A DNA stretch of 64,000 bases, taken from NCBI GenBank assembly GCA_946807835.1, contig OX327699.1:25222014-25286013 (forward strand), written 5' to 3'. The notes beneath the pieces were generated by a model, which was given only the letters and a program-made list of their open reading frames with translations, searched no databases and was not told the origin of the DNA. The stretch comes from Ailanthus altissimus (lineage: Eukaryota > Streptophyta > Magnoliopsida > Sapindales > Simaroubaceae). Below, piece after piece: positions 60,338 to 64,000 of this stretch. Both the position numbers and the translations under genes were made by a program. How positions within the stretch are numbered: position 1 is the first letter of the stretch; each line of letters opens with the position of its first letter.

Positions 60338-63300
60338 TCAGTGTTGAAGTGGGGGGTAATCATCAACAAGCGCGTGTCCATGCCCAGCATAATGAAATGG
60401 CTCTGTGCCAGTTGGGTTTTCTCTTGCTGTAAACGCCTCTCCATTCTCGACAGTGTCAAGAGCAAGATTTGCATCACCGGGTGACCCTGCATTCTCAGTA
60501 TGAACTGGGCGAAGCAGACCTTGCATTCTCACCAGATAGCTCTGGCTAGAAGGCTGGGTTCTAACATATCGAGTGGCTGTCACTACACTGCCAGATGACC
60601 GTTCAGAATCAGCAGTACGGAGATTGGATAGGGCACTGAGGTCAAGGTTTGGGAAGACAGAGCAACGACACCTAGGACACTTCACGTTCAATCGAAGCCA
60701 CTCGTCAATGCATTCTATGTGAAAATTGTGAGCACATGGCAATCCACGAACCTGCACCACTTCCAGCAAGAAACTTATAGTCATGTGCCCTTTAAAAGAT
60801 ATCGCTATTATGTGAGAGTTTGCACAAAAGCAAGGGTGCTGAAAATCCATGATAAATGAATTTTACATCTGACTCGTACTGTCATGAAAGTAAAGAGGTG
60901 TAGACCCCTATGCATGCAGGTTAATAGCTGCACCAGATAACAATACACTCTAATGTCCATTTTTTACTACAGCTACAGAGCTAGGGTGAAAATTCCAAAT
61001 AGTAGATGAGATCTTAAATGAGGGCATCTTCTGACCCAATAAAAATAAACCTGACGAATAAGATTTCCAGCAAGGAAATCACTATTAACGATTCCATAAA
61101 AGGCCAAAAGGCATCTAAGGATAAACCTAAACAACTCCAAATAGTTGGGATCCAGTTCATTTACTTAAATAGAGTACAATTGCCTTCTAAACGGCAAAAG
61201 TTCTAAAGCCTGTTGAAATAAATAAGTATAAACTGATTAGATAAAGAATAAAATTGGAAAAAAGAAATTTTTACCTCATTCCCAACATGGAACTCTTCCA
61301 AGCAGATGGGGCATTCACTGCAATCAGTTGGAACAGCCTTTAACCTAAACTTTGGAAGTTCCTGAATGAGTGCCTCAACAGCTTCTCGCTATTCAAGAGC
61401 AAAACAAAATCCCCAGCCATCAGAATCTAAAATTGGATAAAACAAATAATGAGGTTGAAAAATGCATCAAGACTTCTAAAAAGACAAAACTGTAGCAAAA
61501 AGAAACGTGTATAGCAATAAAAAACTGAAATACAAGAAATAGGGTCAATTCTAGCTCCTGATGATGCAGTATTTACCTGAGCAGTAGTCAAATAAAGTCC
61601 AGGATGGTATGAAGCAGCATCTTGCCCAATGCCTCTCATTTCTTGACCTGCAGCTTCAAATGCCCAATCTGGTACACGTATCATGTCAACTAAAACCTGA
61701 ATTACAAGGGTGATTTAAGTGGGGATGTCAAACAAGAGTAATGTAAACGAAAGAGCTTCATTTGCACTAATCACTACATTTACATCCATATTTAATTACT
61801 TGAGCAGGTGGAGTACATGGTGAAAGTATTTTATTACTGTTAGACACTACTAAAAAGAAAAGGATTAAAATGGTGATCAATCATCTTGAAGCAAAAAGCA
61901 TAAAACCAAAACATGCATCTACAAACTACATTAAGCAATTATCCATCACTGAAACATCGCATTTTACATCCTACTTTGCTTACCAGTTCAACAACACTCA
62001 CTACTCAGTGTTCAATGAGCAATTAGAGGCCAGTAGAAAAAGGTTAAACACGACAAACTTCTCCACATCCACTGCAAACTCAAGATGCAAGAATATTCAT
62101 GCTTACCCCGTATTCTGAGACAGGGATCCCCTGCTGAGCACGTAATAAGTGAGCTTGTCTTCGTGTCAACCACTGCAAGCATAATTCAAGGAACAACGAT
62201 GAAAAAACACATTTGCAAATGCAACGACTAGTATCTTTTGCATTCTTAAGGTGTACAGGAGGTACGTTGAACATATGATATCAGATATATAAAAAGAGTG
62301 AAAAAAAGAACTGTTATTAAAGCATAAAACCAGGTTACAGTCGAATAGATGAGCGTAAAGAAAATCACAAGGTGCAGCTTGTGCAACTCACCTTTCCCAT
62401 AGACATGCAAGCAATGCAAAGAAGTCCACAGTAGCTGAAAAGCAACCAAATAAGGAAACCCCATTTCTGACCCTCTTCTGGCAACTGCAAGCAATTAACA
62501 CCATGGTTTCAAGCATTAAAATGTCTTTCCAATCAAAAAAGACTCTAAAAATTTGAAAATAGAACACTCACACAGTTTCGCGCACTTGTGAACCACAAGG
62601 TGCCAATTATAGTCCAAGCCCAAAGGAATGGATAAAGCAGCAATGATAGAATCGAAAGAACCACTACTCTTCCACAAAAACGGGCATATCTCTGCTGCCA
62701 CCCAAAATCCCTAAAAGGATGCCAAGTCAAAGAAAACCGAATGACTTACTGTGTTAAATTCTGCTATGTTAAAAGAATGCAATTAAAATAGAAAATAGAA
62801 AATAGAAATGAACTTCCAAACTACGTTTGGATTAATATCTAATTAAGAAACTGAACCAAGAATGTTTCAATCTAGGCATCTAAGATGTGAGCCATGTGAA
62901 AACCCTTATGCAATGAAATAACAGAAAGTCTCTAATCTATTGCTAAATGCTCCTATGATACAGTTAAGACGGTATGTAACTAAATTTCACCTCATTTCAA
63001 ATAAAAAACACTACTGTTGGCAGACATTTGGTTCCAAGGAAGCAAAATATAATCATTGCAAAACATGCAAACTCAAAAGTGTAAGGTATAGCACTTACAA
63101 TCCCATTCCGGAAGCTAGTCCATTATCTACAAACATCAACAAACGAAAAACAAACACGGTAGTGTAATCAACCTGAAGAAACAACAGCAACCTATGAATT
63201 ATTACAAAAAAAATTCATTATAAATCTAAACATTAAAAAAAAAAATTAAAAAGCAGAATTAAACTCAAAGAGAATTCTTCCAAAGTTAAAAAACCCCACC

Positions 63301-63738
63301 ACGATCCATATGTGCAACGGATATGTACAAAGATGGTAACGCTTCCAGTTGATCGCAACAATGATTCTAATTGTAACGATATCATTAAAGAAAACACACT
63401 TGAGCTTTTTAACTCTCACTTCAATAGACAATAAATTAAAAAAATAAAAATTAGTTCAATACTCTGCTCGTACATACAAAGTTATTAATTTAATTTCTTT
63501 CACTTTCCTATGTTTTCTTGGCAACCAAACAGAGCTACAGTGACTAAATTTAACCTCAAAAATGGATACACACTTGTCGCAAGCATCGACAAGAAAAACC
63601 CATCATACCTGCAATACCAAATCTTCTCATTTCATCATCTTTAAATAGTACTAAACTAAATAACAATATTTTTTTATGTAATCAATTAAAAAGAACGATT
63701 AAAACTGACCACTTAAAATCAACGCCTCTGATGACCAT
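60338..63738 (-). CDS. SIS3: RING-H2 E3 ubiquitin ligase SIS3
   Basis: Ten coding exons: 63710-63738, 63570-63608, 63300-63366, 63099-63172, 62572-62710, 62392-62484, 62107-62172, 61577-61696, 61275-61388 and 60338-60751. All are in frame, giving 384 aa (Arabidopsis SIS3 is slightly shorter). It begins MVIRGVDFKWYDGFFLSMLA. Several membrane segments follow (IIVAINWKRYHLCTYPLHIW, VVVLSILSLLLYPFLWAWTI, WGFLIWLLFSYCGLLCIACM). Next is the conserved stretch WLTRRQAHLLRAQQGIP. The RING-H2 has ligands C235, C238, C253, H255, H258, C261, C272 and C275. The tail is hydrophilic. SIS3 (SUGAR-INSENSITIVE 3) is a membrane RING ligase acting positively in sugar response of seedlings. The first two exons are very short (29 and 39 bp) and would be missed by simple ORF scans. 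Confidence 0.94.
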
Positions 63739-64000
63739 AGCTTTTGCTTAGTCGAAACCCTAGAAATACAATGAAACAGCTAATGATTGAAATCTAATCC
63801 TCATTTCACGAATATAAAAGATCGCCGGTTGTTTCTTGTAAAAGAAACTTCTGTTCGATTCGGTCCATCAAAAAGCGCGAACTTTTATTGAAGAATCAAG
63901 TGAACTGAACTAGTGATAAAGAGAAGAGAGAGAAGAAGGGTCTTGTAAGCGACGGAAGTTTGTGCCGTTAAATGACGGCGTCACTGGATGCGTTCTAAGT
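63739..64000. promoter_or_regulatory. SIS3 leader and start of its promoter
   Basis: The sequence upstream of the SIS3 start codon. It includes a purine-rich stretch (AGAGAAGAGAGAGAAGAAGG near 63920-63940), typical of plant 5' leaders, then more GC-rich sequence to the window end. No TATA box is certain. Confidence 0.45.

Noticed and set aside
1..64000. CRISPR arrays, operons or bacterial-type elements
   Set aside because: No regularly spaced repeats of that kind are present; the window is plainly plant nuclear DNA.

Overview
This is a nuclear DNA window from a dicot plant. It is AT-rich, its genes have GT-AG introns, the gene set is plant-specific, and old transposons fill the long gaps. 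No species can be fixed from the sequence alone. The gene order and repeats would fit a woody rosid such as Citrus, but that is an impression only. I rebuilt exons by hand from splice signals, reading frame and the family sequences; every junction listed below keeps the frame.

Layout. 1-7.65 kb is transposon debris: a diverged direct duplication (about 0.7-3.0 kb), then a decayed L1-type LINE with endonuclease, reverse transcriptase and RNase H remnants. At 11.2-12.4 kb (minus) is a three-exon R2R3-MYB with the bHLH-binding signature. A Ty1/copia pol relic lies directly upstream of it in the same orientation. 13.8-19.9 kb is gene-free, with a second diverged duplication and an AT-rich palindrome. 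At 19.9-23.5 kb (minus) is the exosome subunit RRP40 (nine exons), head-to-head with an intronless 818-aa PPR gene (23.8-26.3 kb, plus) over a 316-bp intergenic region. At 29.4-32.0 kb (minus) is a kinesin-light-chain-related TPR gene (KLCR3/CMU type). At 34.6 kb is a tRNA-Leu(UAG). At 35.2-38.4 kb (minus) is an HT1-like Raf-type kinase. 38.4-50.9 kb is a transposon island: an apparent 2.8-kb solo LTR with 5-bp target duplications, a decayed Mutator-like transposase, GC-rich hairpins, and one clear SINE plus a probable second. At 50.9-52.8 kb (minus) is a CASP-like membrane protein, at 54.3-59.2 kb (minus) EXECUTER 2 and at 60.3-63.7 kb (minus) the RING E3 ligase SIS3.

How the genes relate. 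There is no operon logic here; these are independent eukaryotic genes. KLCR3 and EX2 are, from my recollection of locus numbers, direct neighbours in Arabidopsis (At1g27500 and At1g27510). If so, this window preserves an ancestral pairing split by about 22 kb holding a tRNA, a kinase, the transposon island and the CASP-like gene. Themes represented are nuclear RNA decay (RRP40), organelle RNA metabolism (PPR), cortical microtubule and cellulose synthase guidance (KLCR), singlet-oxygen retrograde signalling from plastids (EX2), sugar/ABA response (SIS3) and cell-fate transcription (MYB).

I did not find a wholly new system. The items most worth a second look are the solo LTR with its target duplications, the copia relic next to the MYB promoter, the inverted ACGT elements upstream of the CASP-like gene, the GC-AG intron in that gene, the (GA)n tract touching the EX2 start codon, and the unexplained duplications at 0.7-3.0 and 14.5-16.1 kb.
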